DNA of 46,873 nucleotides from Deltaproteobacteria bacterium (GCA_024275145.1 JAJRZR010000002.1:1-46873); one strand, 5' to 3'; shown: positions 18,673 to 27,764, counted from the stretch's first letter. Numbers and translations are program-made. Notes: a model not told the origin generated them from the sequence alone.

Positions 18673-19122
18673 TTAGGGCGTGTTTCCATGGCAACTTATT
18701 GCGTCGTAAAGGATAGCCGGAAGCCTTACGAGTTTGCCGGTACCATCGATGGCCGCGTGTTTGGTATAGCCGGTAGCCAGCATGCGGTTTGAGGACACCA
18801 AACGGATTTCGTGGCAAAAACTGATGGTCACCCGTGAAAATGATTTGATCCTGGTCATTATGTCGAGTAGATCATCGTAACGGGCCGGAGATTTGTATCT
18901 GCAATAGCTTTCCGTTACAGGTAATACAACCCCTTGATCCTCCAGTGCCTTATATGATAGAGAGAGGATGGTTCTCATGAACTCGGTCCGGCCGATTTCA
19001 AACAGTCTGAAGTAATGGCCGTAGTACATCACCCCCCCGGTATCGGTGTCTCCATATATGACACGGTAGCGAACCGTATGGACGGGCCCGCCGCCATCAT
19101 AAAGGCCTATGTCCCTGCCCAT
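18673..19122 (-). CDS. Acyl-CoA thioesterase, YbgC/FadM (4HBT hot-dog) family
   Basis: A 149-residue hot-dog-fold thioesterase expected to cleave acyl-CoA. The family signature is clear: VRYRVIYGDTDTGGVMYYGHYFRLFEIGRTEFMR (about residues 17-50), containing the catalytic Asp and the GVMYYGHY stretch. It is followed by the strand YCRYKSPARYDDLLDIMTRI. The ATG at 19122 lies one base after the TAG that would end a full-length apgM, so it is the third gene of the hom-apgM-thioesterase operon. No Tol-Pal genes, the classical YbgC partners, are nearby, so the physiological substrate is open. Confidence 0.9.
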   Translation of the reverse strand: MGRDIGLYDGGGPVHTVRYRVIYGDTDTGGVMYYGHYFRLFEIGRTEFMRTILSLSYKALEDQGVVLPVTESYCRYKSPARYDDLLDIMTRIKSFSRVTISFCHEIRLVSSNRMLATGYTKHAAIDGTGKLVRLPAILYDAISCHGNTP

Positions 19123-19123
19123 C

Positions 19124-20437
19124 CTATTTTTTTTTGGGGTCCAATTCCACGTACCGGGGTTTTATTCCAAGGAATCTCGACATGACCTCGTAACCCTTTT
19201 CCAGGACAAGGCCGGTCTTTTAGGCAGACTTTTCACTGAATGAGGCAGCAAGGTTCTCTTTCGGGTTGAGGCTGTCATAGATTACAAAGGGAACCGGTCC
19301 TGGGGTATGGGTCTTGAATCTTACCGGCGTAAAGTGATCCGTGGCCACCAGGATCCTGTATGAGCCGCCCATATCCTTCAGGCCATCCATTATTGGGCCT
19401 ACCACTTCCTTGTCGAATCGTTCGATCGCCTTGACCTTTTCCTTTATGTCGCCCATATGTCCAGCCTCATCCGGTGCCTCCACGTGCACCACTACAAGAT
19501 CCTTTTCCTTGATCTCCCTGAGGGCCGCCTTTGCCTTGCCCTGATAGTTTGTATCCAGGAAACCAGTGGCTCCAGGTACCTTGATGATATCAAGGCCGGC
19601 CCAGACTCCGATTCCCTTGATCAGGTCAACAGCGGCTATAACCGATCCTTTTATATCGTAGAGCTGCGGTATGGTGGCCATGACCGGGCGTGTTCCCTGT
19701 CCCCATGGCCATAATGAATTGGCTGGCTTCTTCCCTTGTGCCCTGCGTTTTTCATTGATTGGGTGGCGATGGAAGAAGGTTATGGCCTTAGTCAGGATAT
19801 TGTAGAGAAGGGGTTCATCCTCATAGATGTGCCAGGCCTCTGTGACGTCCATCCCAGTAAAGTCATGTGGAGGGACAGTAGCAATACCTTCCGGTCCACC
19901 CTTCCACAACAGGAGATGTCGATAGCTGACCCCTGGTACAAGCTCGAAAGAGCGGCCGGATACCAATGGGGCTAGATCTTCAAGCAGCGCATGGGCCTCT
20001 TCCATGCTTATATGGCCCGCACTGTAGTCCTCCATATAGACCCTGCCCTCCCTGAACTGCAGTGTGACCAGATTGCACCTGAAGGCCACATCTTCCGGGT
20101 TCATCTTGACACCCATGGCAGCGGCCTCAAGCGGCCCTCTTCCAGTATAATATTTCTCCGGGTCATAACCCATGAGCGACATGTTTGCTACATCGCTGCC
20201 AGGGGGAAATCCTTCTGGAATGGTATGCAACAATCCAAAATCCCCCATGCGTGCCATTAGATCCATGGAAGGCGTCCTGGCGGCTTCAAGGGCGGTTTTT
20301 CCCCCCAGGCTTTCTATGGGCAGATCGGCCATGCCGTCACCAATCAGTATCACATACTTGGAGGAAGGAAGCTCTATCCTTTCTTGGGAATCTTCTGGAA
20401 ATTCCTGACCGTTTTTTGTAGATTTTTGCTTTTCCAT
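19124..20437 (-). CDS. apgM: Cofactor-independent phosphoglycerate mutase (ApgM), interrupted near its end by an in-frame TAA
   Basis: Interconverts 3- and 2-phosphoglycerate in glycolysis/gluconeogenesis; the archaeal-type iPGM of the alkaline-phosphatase superfamily. IGDGMADLPIESLGGKT holds the first metal ligand, GSDVANMSLMGYDP the catalytic Ser, HVEAPDEAGHMGD and TDHFTPVRFKTH the remaining metal ligands. The frame meets TAA at 19220-19222 after SFSEKSA, but 31 more codons follow in frame: KTGLVLEKGYEVMSRFLG, IKPRYVELDPKKK and then TAG at 19124-19126, one base before the next gene ATG. Family members end in a similar G-x-E-(L/V)-M-x-x-(L/F) segment, so the true gene end is probably 19124. 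Truncation would leave 405 residues with all catalytic residues. RBS AGAAGG precedes the ATG at 20437; hom lies 101 bases upstream. Confidence 0.92.
19220..19222 (-). other. In-frame TAA near the end of apgM
   Basis: On the minus strand the codons read TCT GCC TAA AAG ACC. The 31 codons after the TAA continue the family C-terminus, and the next stop abuts the following gene, which argues that the TAA replaced a sense codon, probably Lys (AAA) or Glu (GAA). Confidence 0.75.
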
Positions 20438-20538
20438 GATATTACCTTCTGGGGAGGGATTTTTTTGGATTTCAAATTTTTTGGAAAATCAGGCTGTAAG
20501 TCAGGCTCGTGTACCTGTCGTCCGGATATAAGAAGGAC

Positions 20539-21858
20539 CTATTCTTGTAATGACGTAAGGTCTTCTATTCTAATAATCATTGGTTGATCTGAGACAACCT
20601 CAAGGGCATCGATTTCCTTCAACGCCTTTTGGACATCTGCCTCCCTAGCCTCATGCGTAAGCATTACTATAGGAACCGATGAACCTTCTCCTCGACCCTT
20701 CTGGACTACAGAGGCAATGCTGATGTCCCTTTTACCCAATATCCCGGATATCTTGGATAAGACACCGGGGCGATCCTTTACGGAGAACCTGAAATAATAC
20801 CTTCCCTGTATCGACGCAGGATCCTTGATGCCGGCAGTGGATATTGAGTCCAGAGGAAGCCCTAGGGATGACATGCGCTTGACTGCTCCTGAAATTATAT
20901 CCCTGGCTATGTCCACTACGTCTGCAACCACGGCGCTGCCTGTTGGCATCTGTCCCGCACCAAGGCCGTACAACATTATCTTGCCCACTGAGTCACCTAT
21001 GAGATAAAAGGCATTATATGCCCCTCTAACCTGTGCCAGTAAGTGATCAGAGGGAATCATTGTGGGATGGATCCGAAGTTCGAGGCCGTCTTTCCCATCG
21101 CGGCCAATGGCGAGCAGTTTAATGGTATAACCAAATTCCCTGGCAAAGGAGATGTCAAGCGGTTTCAGCCGGGAGATACCCTCGGTATATATGTCCGAAA
21201 GGGTTATCTTTTTCCCAAAGGAAAGAGTTGACATTATAACAAGTTTGTGGGCGGTATCAACACCTTCTACATCGTAGGTGGGATCGGCTTCTGCATAGCC
21301 AAGCCGTTGTGCCTCCTCAAGTGCCTGATCAAAGGCCATTGTCTCACTCGTCATTCTGGTAAGGATATAGTTTGCTGTCCCATTCATGATACCCATGACG
21401 GTATGGATCCGATTCGCGACCAATCCTTCCCTGACCGCCTTGATTACAGGGATACCACCACCTACACTGGCCTCAAAACCAACTTCCACCCCCTTTAGGG
21501 CGGCCGCCTGGAAAATCTCATAGCCATGTTGTGCCAGTAATGCCTTGTTAGCCGTAACCACATGTTTCCCTTTGCTGACGGCCTTCAATACGAAAGTCCG
21601 GGCAGGCTCAATGCCCCCTATAAGTTCAATGAAGATATCTATCTCCGGGTCGTCTAATACTGTATCCAGGCTATCGGTCATGATCTGCTGGGGAACCGGG
21701 AAACCTCTATCGGTAGATATATCCCGGTCACAGATCCATTTCAGCCTTATGGGGCTTCCCACTCGTTTCTGTAACATGTCCGTCTCTTCAAGGAGAATCC
21801 TTGCCGTTCCGCTTCCAACGGTTCCAAAGCCGAGCAAACCTATATTTATGGGTCGCAT
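20539..21858 (-). CDS. hom: Homoserine dehydrogenase
   Basis: NAD(P)-dependent reduction of aspartate semialdehyde to homoserine on the route to threonine and methionine. The Rossmann motif GLLGFGTVGSGTARIL is at residues 6-21. The catalytic domain contains VGFEASVGGGIPVIKAVREGL, IMGIMNGTANYILTRM and AEADPTYDVEGVDTAHKL, all hallmark segments. A C-terminal ACT domain (YYFRFSVKDRPGVLSKISGILG onward, about 350-430) should confer threonine feedback. The 439 residues are complete. The ATG at 21858 follows CAGGAG by 9 bases. It is first in the operon hom-apgM-thioesterase, a pairing frequent in Desulfobacterota. The 440-base divergent region upstream has a 6-bp hairpin (AAGGCC/GGCCTT, 21888-21904) 30 bases before the start. 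Confidence 0.97.
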   Translation of the reverse strand: MRPINIGLLGFGTVGSGTARILLEETDMLQKRVGSPIRLKWICDRDISTDRGFPVPQQIMTDSLDTVLDDPEIDIFIELIGGIEPARTFVLKAVSKGKHVVTANKALLAQHGYEIFQAAALKGVEVGFEASVGGGIPVIKAVREGLVANRIHTVMGIMNGTANYILTRMTSETMAFDQALEEAQRLGYAEADPTYDVEGVDTAHKLVIMSTLSFGKKITLSDIYTEGISRLKPLDISFAREFGYTIKLLAIGRDGKDGLELRIHPTMIPSDHLLAQVRGAYNAFYLIGDSVGKIMLYGLGAGQMPTGSAVVADVVDIARDIISGAVKRMSSLGLPLDSISTAGIKDPASIQGRYYFRFSVKDRPGVLSKISGILGKRDISIASVVQKGRGEGSSVPIVMLTHEAREADVQKALKEIDALEVVSDQPMIIRIEDLTSLQE

Positions 21859-22298
21859 GTTTCTGAACTCCTGTTTGCATGATTGGTAAGGCCATCTCGG
21901 CCTTCGTTCTGCCGCATTTTATGCCTTGCCAAGCCTTCGTACGGCCCTTACACCTAAAGCTGCTGCTCCCATTGGGGCATGAAAAAGACAGCCCATGGGC
22001 AGGATTTCACAGTAAATCAAGCCGTATTCCAGGGTGGATTAAACTAGTTACCCATTCAAAAAGATTTTAATTTAAACATTTAAACCTTAAACAGCAAGGC
22101 CCATGCCATCTAAACCCATATCGGCACTTGTAATCAAGGAACATCTATCCGCAAGGATGAAGGGGAAATCAAGTTTTTCGGTATTTTCCCGATAATCAAA
22201 ATGTAGCCCTTGGTTGCCATCTTCCGGTTTGGAATGGATCCTTAGCCAGGCTGCCAAGGGTACTTGGCCCAAGAAGGAAGCCCGTTGGTTATTGATAC
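21859..22298. promoter_or_regulatory. Divergent intergenic region between hom and the ABC importer
   Basis: This 440-base gap must hold the promoters for hom (-) and the ABC genes (+). Visible elements are a hairpin AAGGCC-ATCTC-GGCCTT at 21888-21904 in the hom leader, and an AT-rich block with three near-tandem 7-base units TTTAAAC, TTTAAAC and CTTAAAC at 22071-22092. A 61-codon minus-strand frame (22087-22272) has no family resemblance and is not called. Confidence 0.45.
22071..22092. repeat. Three near-tandem TTTAAAC units
   Basis: TTTAAAC at 22071-22077 and 22079-22085, then CTTAAAC at 22086-22092, lie in the AT-rich centre of a divergent promoter region. They could be a regulator binding array or simply promoter-associated AT richness. 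Confidence 0.4.
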
Positions 22299-23282
22299 AT
22301 GAAACTCCAGATTGGCCGTAGACAGGGTATAGGACCGGGGAAAATGGCCCTCCTGGCCGCCCTTGTTTGGCTGGTTGCTATAACAGCCTTGCATGTATGG
22401 ATGAGTAAGCCAGGGGCTAAGAAGAGGTTACAGGTAGGCTTTTTACCCATAACCTGCCACCTTACATGCGCAGTGGCCTTTAACAGATTATCCAGGACAG
22501 GGAAGGCGTTCGATGCCCACAAATTTTCTGCCTGGCCCGACATGATAGAGGCACTTAAGGGCGGGGATCTTGACGTGGCCTTTATATTGGCTCCCATTGC
22601 CATCGCCATGGAAAATCAAGGCTTCCCGGCGAAGATCGTATTGTTGGCCCACAGGAACGGTACCGCACTGGTGGTGGCCAAAGATGGTGGCATCCATTCC
22701 ATTGCCGGGCTCAAGGGAGCCACGGTTGCCATACCCATAAGATATAGTTGCCAGATGCTCGCCCTTCGGCGTCTTTGCAGGCAACATGGTTTGTCCTTAA
22801 GGGATTTGAACATGGTCGAATTATCCCCACCTGACATGCCCTTCGCCCTGGCCTCAGGGACAATAGATGCGTATATAGTGGGCGAGCCCTATGCTGCCCA
22901 AGCGGAATTTGATGGCACAGGCAGGGTATTGTGCCAGATGAGAGATGCATGGCCCGGTTTCATCTCAAGCGTGGTATTTGTGACCCAACACGTACTTAAG
23001 GACAGAAAGGAGGAGGTGGCAAGGCTTATAGAGGCATTTTATCAGGCTGGTAAATGGATTGAGGGGCATCGTTCGGAGGCAGCCCGCATAGCCGCTCCCT
23101 TTCTGGGCCTTCCAGAACCACTTATACGATATGTCCTGCTATCGTCAAGTAACAGGGTCTCTTACTCGGATCTAGTTCCAAAACCAGAAGAAATTTCCAA
23201 TCTATCCAGGGAGATGGTAGATGCTGGCCTTTTGAAAAGACCAATGGATGGAAAGAAAATAATAGATCTTTCATGGCGCTAA
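22299..23282 (+). CDS. ABC importer substrate-binding protein (NMT1/SsuA/NrtA-like)
   Basis: A 327-residue periplasmic binding protein of the family serving nitrate, sulfonate, bicarbonate or thiamine-precursor importers. The N-terminal hydrophobic segment MALLAALVWLVAITALHVWM (about 16-35) follows a basic stretch and looks like a signal anchor; no lipobox is seen. The mature part starts RLQVGFLPITCHLTCAVAF, where the GFLP strand normally lines the ligand site, and LKGATVAIPIRYSCQM is the matching second-lobe entry. Cysteines in ITCHLTC near the ligand site are unusual. The ATG at 22299 has no strong RBS; an ATG at 22344 is an alternative. The stop overlaps the permease gene by 10 bases. The substrate is unknown. 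Confidence 0.88.
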   Translation: MKLQIGRRQGIGPGKMALLAALVWLVAITALHVWMSKPGAKKRLQVGFLPITCHLTCAVAFNRLSRTGKAFDAHKFSAWPDMIEALKGGDLDVAFILAPIAIAMENQGFPAKIVLLAHRNGTALVVAKDGGIHSIAGLKGATVAIPIRYSCQMLALRRLCRQHGLSLRDLNMVELSPPDMPFALASGTIDAYIVGEPYAAQAEFDGTGRVLCQMRDAWPGFISSVVFVTQHVLKDRKEEVARLIEAFYQAGKWIEGHRSEAARIAAPFLGLPEPLIRYVLLSSSNRVSYSDLVPKPEEISNLSREMVDAGLLKRPMDGKKIIDLSWR

Positions 23283-24037
23283 AAGGACTTCATCTTCATC
23301 CGCTTATATCATTTGGGTTGGCCATACTTGCCTGGGAGGCAGCCATAAGGTGCCTGGATGTCCCGGCCTACAGGTTTCCAGGTCCATTGGCCGTTGCGGA
23401 AGCGATGAAGGAACTCGCCCTGTCAGGCCGGCTTTTCGCCAGTATCACCGCTAGCCTGTTCAGGGTGACTTGGGGTTTTTATCTGGCAACCTGTGCCGCA
23501 ATTCCATTGGGTTTGGTAATGGGGATCTATGGCCCGGCCAGGGCGTTCCTGAACCCGCTTGTACAATTTCTCCGGCCCATATCGCCTCTTGCCTGGATAC
23601 CTGTGGCGCTTATGTGGTTGGGTATTGGTGACAGGTCAGCCATATTCCTGATCTTTCTTTCTTCTTTTTTCCCCCTTCTGGTCTTCACCATGAGCGCCGT
23701 CCTCAGTATCAAGGTGACCTATATCAGGGTGGGATTAAATTTTGGAGTGACGGGCCTCAAGCGTTATACAAAGATCCTGCTTCCAGCCATCCTGCCCGAT
23801 ATAATTACCGGGCTCAGGATAACGCTTGGCACTGCATGGTTGGTAATCGTGGCGGCTGAGATGATAGCCGTGAAATCAGGCATTGGTTACCTTATCATTG
23901 ATGGACGAAATTCCATGCGCATGGACTATGTCGTGGCCGGCATGATTGTCATTGGTATCATTGGACTCGCGCTGGATTGGACCATCAGCCGGCTTGAAAT
24001 GCTTCCTTCTGTAAGGTGGGTGCGTAAAAGGCGATGA
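23273..24037 (+). CDS. ABC importer permease (SsuC/NrtB/TauC family)
   Basis: A 254-residue inner-membrane permease with about six hydrophobic segments and the binding-protein-dependent transport fold. Family landmarks are [25 protein letters not shown] near the N-terminus, [27 protein letters not shown], and the EAA-like coupling loop [29 protein letters not shown] (about 160-188), which docks on the ATPase. It overlaps the binding-protein gene by 10 bases and the ATPase gene by ATGA, so all three should be made in equal operonic dosage. It would form a homodimer in the membrane. Confidence 0.93.
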   Translation: MALKGLHLHPLISFGLAILAWEAAIRCLDVPAYRFPGPLAVAEAMKELALSGRLFASITASLFRVTWGFYLATCAAIPLGLVMGIYGPARAFLNPLVQFLRPISPLAWIPVALMWLGIGDRSAIFLIFLSSFFPLLVFTMSAVLSIKVTYIRVGLNFGVTGLKRYTKILLPAILPDIITGLRITLGTAWLVIVAAEMIAVKSGIGYLIIDGRNSMRMDYVVAGMIVIGIIGLALDWTISRLEMLPSVRWVRKRR

Positions 24038-24822
24038 ATAAGATCGAGGTAAGGGGATTGTCCAAGTCCTACAAGGAACGGAGGAAAAAAAGGCGTTCCC
24101 CTGGAGATTGCGGATATAGGCATGGATGCCCGGTGCTTCAGGACCTTGATTTCCGGATTGAAGAGGGCAGTTTTACCTGTTTCATAGGTCCATCCGGGTG
24201 TGGCAAGTCTACGCTTTTCAGGATAATGGCAGGGTTTGAAAAACCAACTACTGGTGAGGTGTTGGTAGACGGGGTACCGATCTCTGGTCCCAGTACAAGG
24301 CACATCTTCGTCTTCCAGGAAGACGGCCTCTTCCCCTGGATGACAGCCATGGAGAACGTGGCCCTGGGTGCCGGGCGTTTTTCGGATCCGGTGGAACGGG
24401 AAAGGGAAATCCGGGACTTTCTGGACATGGTTGGCCTGAAAGGTTTTGAGAATCATTACCCACATGAGCTTTCAGGAGGCATGAGACGGAGGGCTGAAGT
24501 GGCCAGGGCACTTATAGCCAACCCGGAGATACTGCTCATGGATGAACCCTTCGGGGCACTGGATTTCATTACCAGGCTCCAGATGCGTGAAGAGATGGTA
24601 AACGTGCACCAGATGTTTGATTCTACGATCCTGTTCATAACCCATGACATAGACGAGGCCCTTCAACTTGGGGATCGTATCATCATGCTATCCGGCCGCC
24701 CCTCATCGGTAAAGGCGGATATCCCCCTGCCCTTTCCACACCCTAGGGATCTTGCCATTGGAGAGATGGCAAGCCTGCGAAAGGAAATCTATTTCCATAT
24801 AGGCATACACGCCGCTCTGTAG
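24034..24822 (+). CDS. ABC importer ATP-binding protein (SsuB/NrtD-like)
   Basis: A 262-residue ABC ATPase powering the importer. Walker [11 protein letters not shown]-loop [17 protein letters not shown], signature [15 protein letters not shown], Walker [12 protein letters not shown] and H-loop [17 protein letters not shown] are all intact. The DGLFPW after the Q-loop is typical of the nitrate/sulfonate/taurine subfamily. Odd feature: between strand 1 and LQDLDFRI there is an insert of about 20 residues, very basic and with two Cys and one His ([11 protein letters not shown] and DCGYRHGCP). No binding site for this gene alone is needed since its ATG overlaps the permease stop. An 86-base gap separates it from the radical-SAM gene. 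Confidence 0.93.
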   Translation: MNKIEVRGLSKSYKERRKKRRSPGDCGYRHGCPVLQDLDFRIEEGSFTCFIGPSGCGKSTLFRIMAGFEKPTTGEVLVDGVPISGPSTRHIFVFQEDGLFPWMTAMENVALGAGRFSDPVEREREIRDFLDMVGLKGFENHYPHELSGGMRRRAEVARALIANPEILLMDEPFGALDFITRLQMREEMVNVHQMFDSTILFITHDIDEALQLGDRIIMLSGRPSSVKADIPLPFPHPRDLAIGEMASLRKEIYFHIGIHAAL

Positions 24823-24908
24823 GCGCGGATCCACGCCTGGTTGTACGCCAATACATCTGTCTTGCTATACCTTGCTGACAATAGCGCTCCGGATTACCTT
24901 GCTAGCCT

Positions 24909-27572
24909 ATGGATTTTTTGAAATATCTACCACTAGTCAATCGTCCTAGCCGCTATATTGGGACAGAGGTAAATGCCCGAAAAAAGACATGGAACGATGG
25001 TCGGCTAAGGGCTGCGCTGATATTCCCCGATCTTTACGAGATAGGGATGTCCCACCTTGGCCTTCATATCCTGTACCATGTGCTCAATGATCTGCCTTGG
25101 GCACTTGCGGACAGGGCCTACTGTCCTGATACGGACATGGAAAAATTGTTGAGATCAAAGGGGATACCCCTGTGGGGCCTTGAAAGCAGACGGCCGTTGC
25201 TGGACTTTGATCTCCTTGCTATTACCCTCCCTTATGAGCTTTGTTACGCCAATATCCTGACAATACTGGATCTGGCTGGAATCCCTGTATGGGCGTCCGA
25301 ACGCCACAATGGACATTGGCCGGTCATTCTTGGTGGAGGAAGCTGCTCGGTGAATCCGGAGCCGGTAGCAGATTTTTTCGATGCCATACTCATTGGGGAC
25401 GGCGAGGAGGCCATATGTGAAATCGCCGAGGCCATAAGGAATTGGCAGGAGGCCAAAGGAACAAAGGACGAGCTTCTAAAGTGCCTGGCTGGGATAAAAG
25501 GTCTCTACGTACCCTCGTTTTACGAACCCGTATATACGGCCTCTGGTTACTTCAAGGCCATGGAGACCCAACCAGACGTCCCGCCCGTGGTCAACAGAAG
25601 GATACTCTCTGACCTTGCCGGTATTGCCTTCCCAACAAGGCCCTTAGTACCCTTCACACAGATTGTCCATGACAGGTTTGGAGTGGAAATAGCCAGGGGG
25701 TGTACCAGGGGATGCAGGTTCTGCCAGGCAAGTTCCATCTACCGGCCAGTCAGGGAACGCCCGTTGGATCAGGTCCTTTCCATAATCGATAGAGGTGTTT
25801 TTGCCTCTGGATGGGAGGAACTTTCACTTTTATCCCTGAGCACAGGGGATTACTCCTGCCTCGCCACACTGGTTCCAGAGCTCATGGGGCGATACGTTGA
25901 AAAAAATATCTCTTTGTCCCTTCCCTCCTTGAGGGTGGGCACCTTGACCCCACAAATCATGGAGCAGATAAAAAAGGTCAGAAAAACCGGTTTTACCCTG
26001 GCCCCGGAGGCAGGCAGCGAACGTCTGCGTAGGGTAATAAACAAGGGGATTACCGAAAGGGCTCTTCTGGAGACCGCGAGGGAGGCCTTCTTTCATGGTT
26101 GGAATCATATCAAGCTCTATTTCATGATCGGTCTCCCCACTGAAACCCACGATGACGTACAGGAGATTGCCGAATTGGCAAAAAAGGTCCTCGCGACATC
26201 AAATAAAAAGGGCCGTGGCAGGAAAGGTGGGCATCAAGTAATAGTGAGTGTGGGCACCTTCGTACCCAAGCCCCATACCCCCTTCCAGTGGGAGAGGCAA
26301 ATTACCCCTGAGGAGTCATGGAGACGTATAGAACTCATCAAATCCAGGCTAAATGGCAAAGGATTTCGGGTGAAATGGCATGATCCCAGGCAGAGTTACA
26401 TGGAGGGGATCTTCTCCAGGGGAGACAGGAGATTGTCCAGGGTTATCTTCCATGCCTGGAAGAAGGGAGCCAGATTGGATGCCTGGAGTGATATGTTGAA
26501 ACCAGACCTCTATATGGAAGCCTTGCGTGAAACGGGTCTGCATCCTTCATATTTTTTAAACGAAAGGGCTCTGGATGCCCCGCTTCCCTGGGAACACATA
26601 TCCGTCGGCATCAAGCCAGAATACCTTTTGGCCGAACGGAAAAAGGCCTTAAAGGAGATCTATACCCCTGACTGCCGTTTTGGTAAATGCCAAGGATGTG
26701 GAGTCTGTGATTTTAAACGGATCCAGCCCAGGCTATCTAAACCGTGTGATGATATCTTTGAAGATAAGAGGGCGAAGCTACAGGCCGACAATCCATCTAA
26801 AGCTGGTCAATTCTTCTATTCGTTCACCTATTCCAAGCTGGGGGTGGCCCGATTTCTCGGCCACCTGGAGTTGGTTCATGCCTTTCATAGGGCAGCCCGA
26901 AGGGCCTGCCTGCCCATAGCCTATTCCGCAGGATTTAACCCCAGACCCAAATTTTCATTTGACCAGCCGGTTCCCCTGGGCCTGGAAAGCATTGAGGAGA
27001 ATGGTGGCTTCGCACTTATGGCTGATCGGTCTCCGGATCATATTCTTACAGTGCTGAACACGCACCTGCCTGACGGAATAGTTATACGGCAAGTCAAACG
27101 CCTTCCCTATAAGCCAAGGTTTAAAGGGCCAGAGACCTCGACATACCTGGCCGTTATGGATGGTAGCTGGCTTGAATCCGTTATCGATTCATTGAGAAAG
27201 CTTGAAAGTGGAGACTCAATGCCTGTTTCTTTCCCTAAAAAAGGTCGGCTGCATACGCTAGACTTGAATAGGGCCCTTGATATGGTCCGAATCTTGAGAT
27301 CCATAGAAAAGGATTTCGATGGGATACTTCCATTGTGGCTGGATACGGATGAGCTTGAATCTGTTCGCAAGGGTTCCTGCTTCATGCTTTTGTTCCGATG
27401 TATCAACGATGTGGTTTCAGGGCTTAGGCCATGGGATATTGTGGGCTTTCTCGCCGGGCTGGAGCGGCCTCGAGTGAAGATGATCCGTATATTGAAACTT
27501 AAAGGGCTACCCCTTGAAGGAACGGTTTCCTCCCATTGGAAAGGCCTGGCCCGATCCAGTTGTGGTTCTTGA
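24909..27572 (+). CDS. Fused B12-binding/radical-SAM protein with C-terminal DUF2344 domain
   Basis: An 887-residue cytoplasmic protein of the fused radical-SAM family (TIGR03960 joined to TIGR03936). Residues about 30-180 form a B12-binding-like region with VILGGGSCSVNPEPVADFFDAILIGDGEEA split across two strands. The radical-SAM core has the cluster triad C265, C269 and C272 in ARGCTRGCRFCQAS. A Cys-rich link FGKCQGCGVCDF follows, and from about residue 635 (QFFYSFTYSKLGVARFLGHLE) comes the DUF2344 domain. Fused members often sit beside ribosome-assembly or RNase E/G genes; here that neighbour is absent. The reaction is unknown, and tRNA or ribosome modification is only a guess. The ATG at 24909 lacks a clear RBS. 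Confidence 0.92.
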   Translation: MDFLKYLPLVNRPSRYIGTEVNARKKTWNDGRLRAALIFPDLYEIGMSHLGLHILYHVLNDLPWALADRAYCPDTDMEKLLRSKGIPLWGLESRRPLLDFDLLAITLPYELCYANILTILDLAGIPVWASERHNGHWPVILGGGSCSVNPEPVADFFDAILIGDGEEAICEIAEAIRNWQEAKGTKDELLKCLAGIKGLYVPSFYEPVYTASGYFKAMETQPDVPPVVNRRILSDLAGIAFPTRPLVPFTQIVHDRFGVEIARGCTRGCRFCQASSIYRPVRERPLDQVLSIIDRGVFASGWEELSLLSLSTGDYSCLATLVPELMGRYVEKNISLSLPSLRVGTLTPQIMEQIKKVRKTGFTLAPEAGSERLRRVINKGITERALLETAREAFFHGWNHIKLYFMIGLPTETHDDVQEIAELAKKVLATSNKKGRGRKGGHQVIVSVGTFVPKPHTPFQWERQITPEESWRRIELIKSRLNGKGFRVKWHDPRQSYMEGIFSRGDRRLSRVIFHAWKKGARLDAWSDMLKPDLYMEALRETGLHPSYFLNERALDAPLPWEHISVGIKPEYLLAERKKALKEIYTPDCRFGKCQGCGVCDFKRIQPRLSKPCDDIFEDKRAKLQADNPSKAGQFFYSFTYSKLGVARFLGHLELVHAFHRAARRACLPIAYSAGFNPRPKFSFDQPVPLGLESIEENGGFALMADRSPDHILTVLNTHLPDGIVIRQVKRLPYKPRFKGPETSTYLAVMDGSWLESVIDSLRKLESGDSMPVSFPKKGRLHTLDLNRALDMVRILRSIEKDFDGILPLWLDTDELESVRKGSCFMLLFRCINDVVSGLRPWDIVGFLAGLERPRVKMIRILKLKGLPLEGTVSSHWKGLARSSCGS

Positions 27573-27621
27573 GCCCTTTCATGTATAATTTCAGATCATG
27601 CAGCCCGCACGGCTTGTCGAA

Positions 27622-27706
27622 GGTGTAAGGCGACAGGGGCGTAGGCATCCCTGGGCTTCAAGCTCCTGGCAACCAAGGAGATCCGCAAGGCTTACAAGTC
27701 CCTTAC
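27622..27706 (+). repeat. Copy 2 of a diverged 85-87 base intergenic repeat
   Basis: Partner of 18551-18637, same orientation. The two share AGGGGCGTAG at the same offset, CTTCAA, and the terminal 14-mer TACAAGTCCCTTAC, with one 2-base gap needed to align them. Contains the internal inverted repeat 27663-27667/27676-27680. Confidence 0.45.
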
Positions 27707-27746
27707 GGCTTCAAGTACCGTAGACTTTGTTGTGAACACGCATATT

Positions 27747-27764
27747 GCCCTGGGCGGTTTTTTT
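27747..27764 (+). terminator. Weak possible terminator after the radical-SAM gene
   Basis: A short GC stem (GCC-CTG-GGC, about 4 bp including a wobble pair) is followed by GG and a run of seven T. The stem is too short for a confident intrinsic terminator, and it lies about 175 bases after the stop. Confidence 0.25.

Noticed and set aside
5615-19222. Genome-wide reassignment of TAA to an amino acid
   Set aside because: Several genes here end at TAA exactly where their families end, and some TAA stops overlap the next gene start.
22087-22272. 61-codon minus-strand open frame in the hom/ABC divergent region
   Set aside because: No family resemblance, no clear RBS, and it covers the space needed for the divergent promoters.
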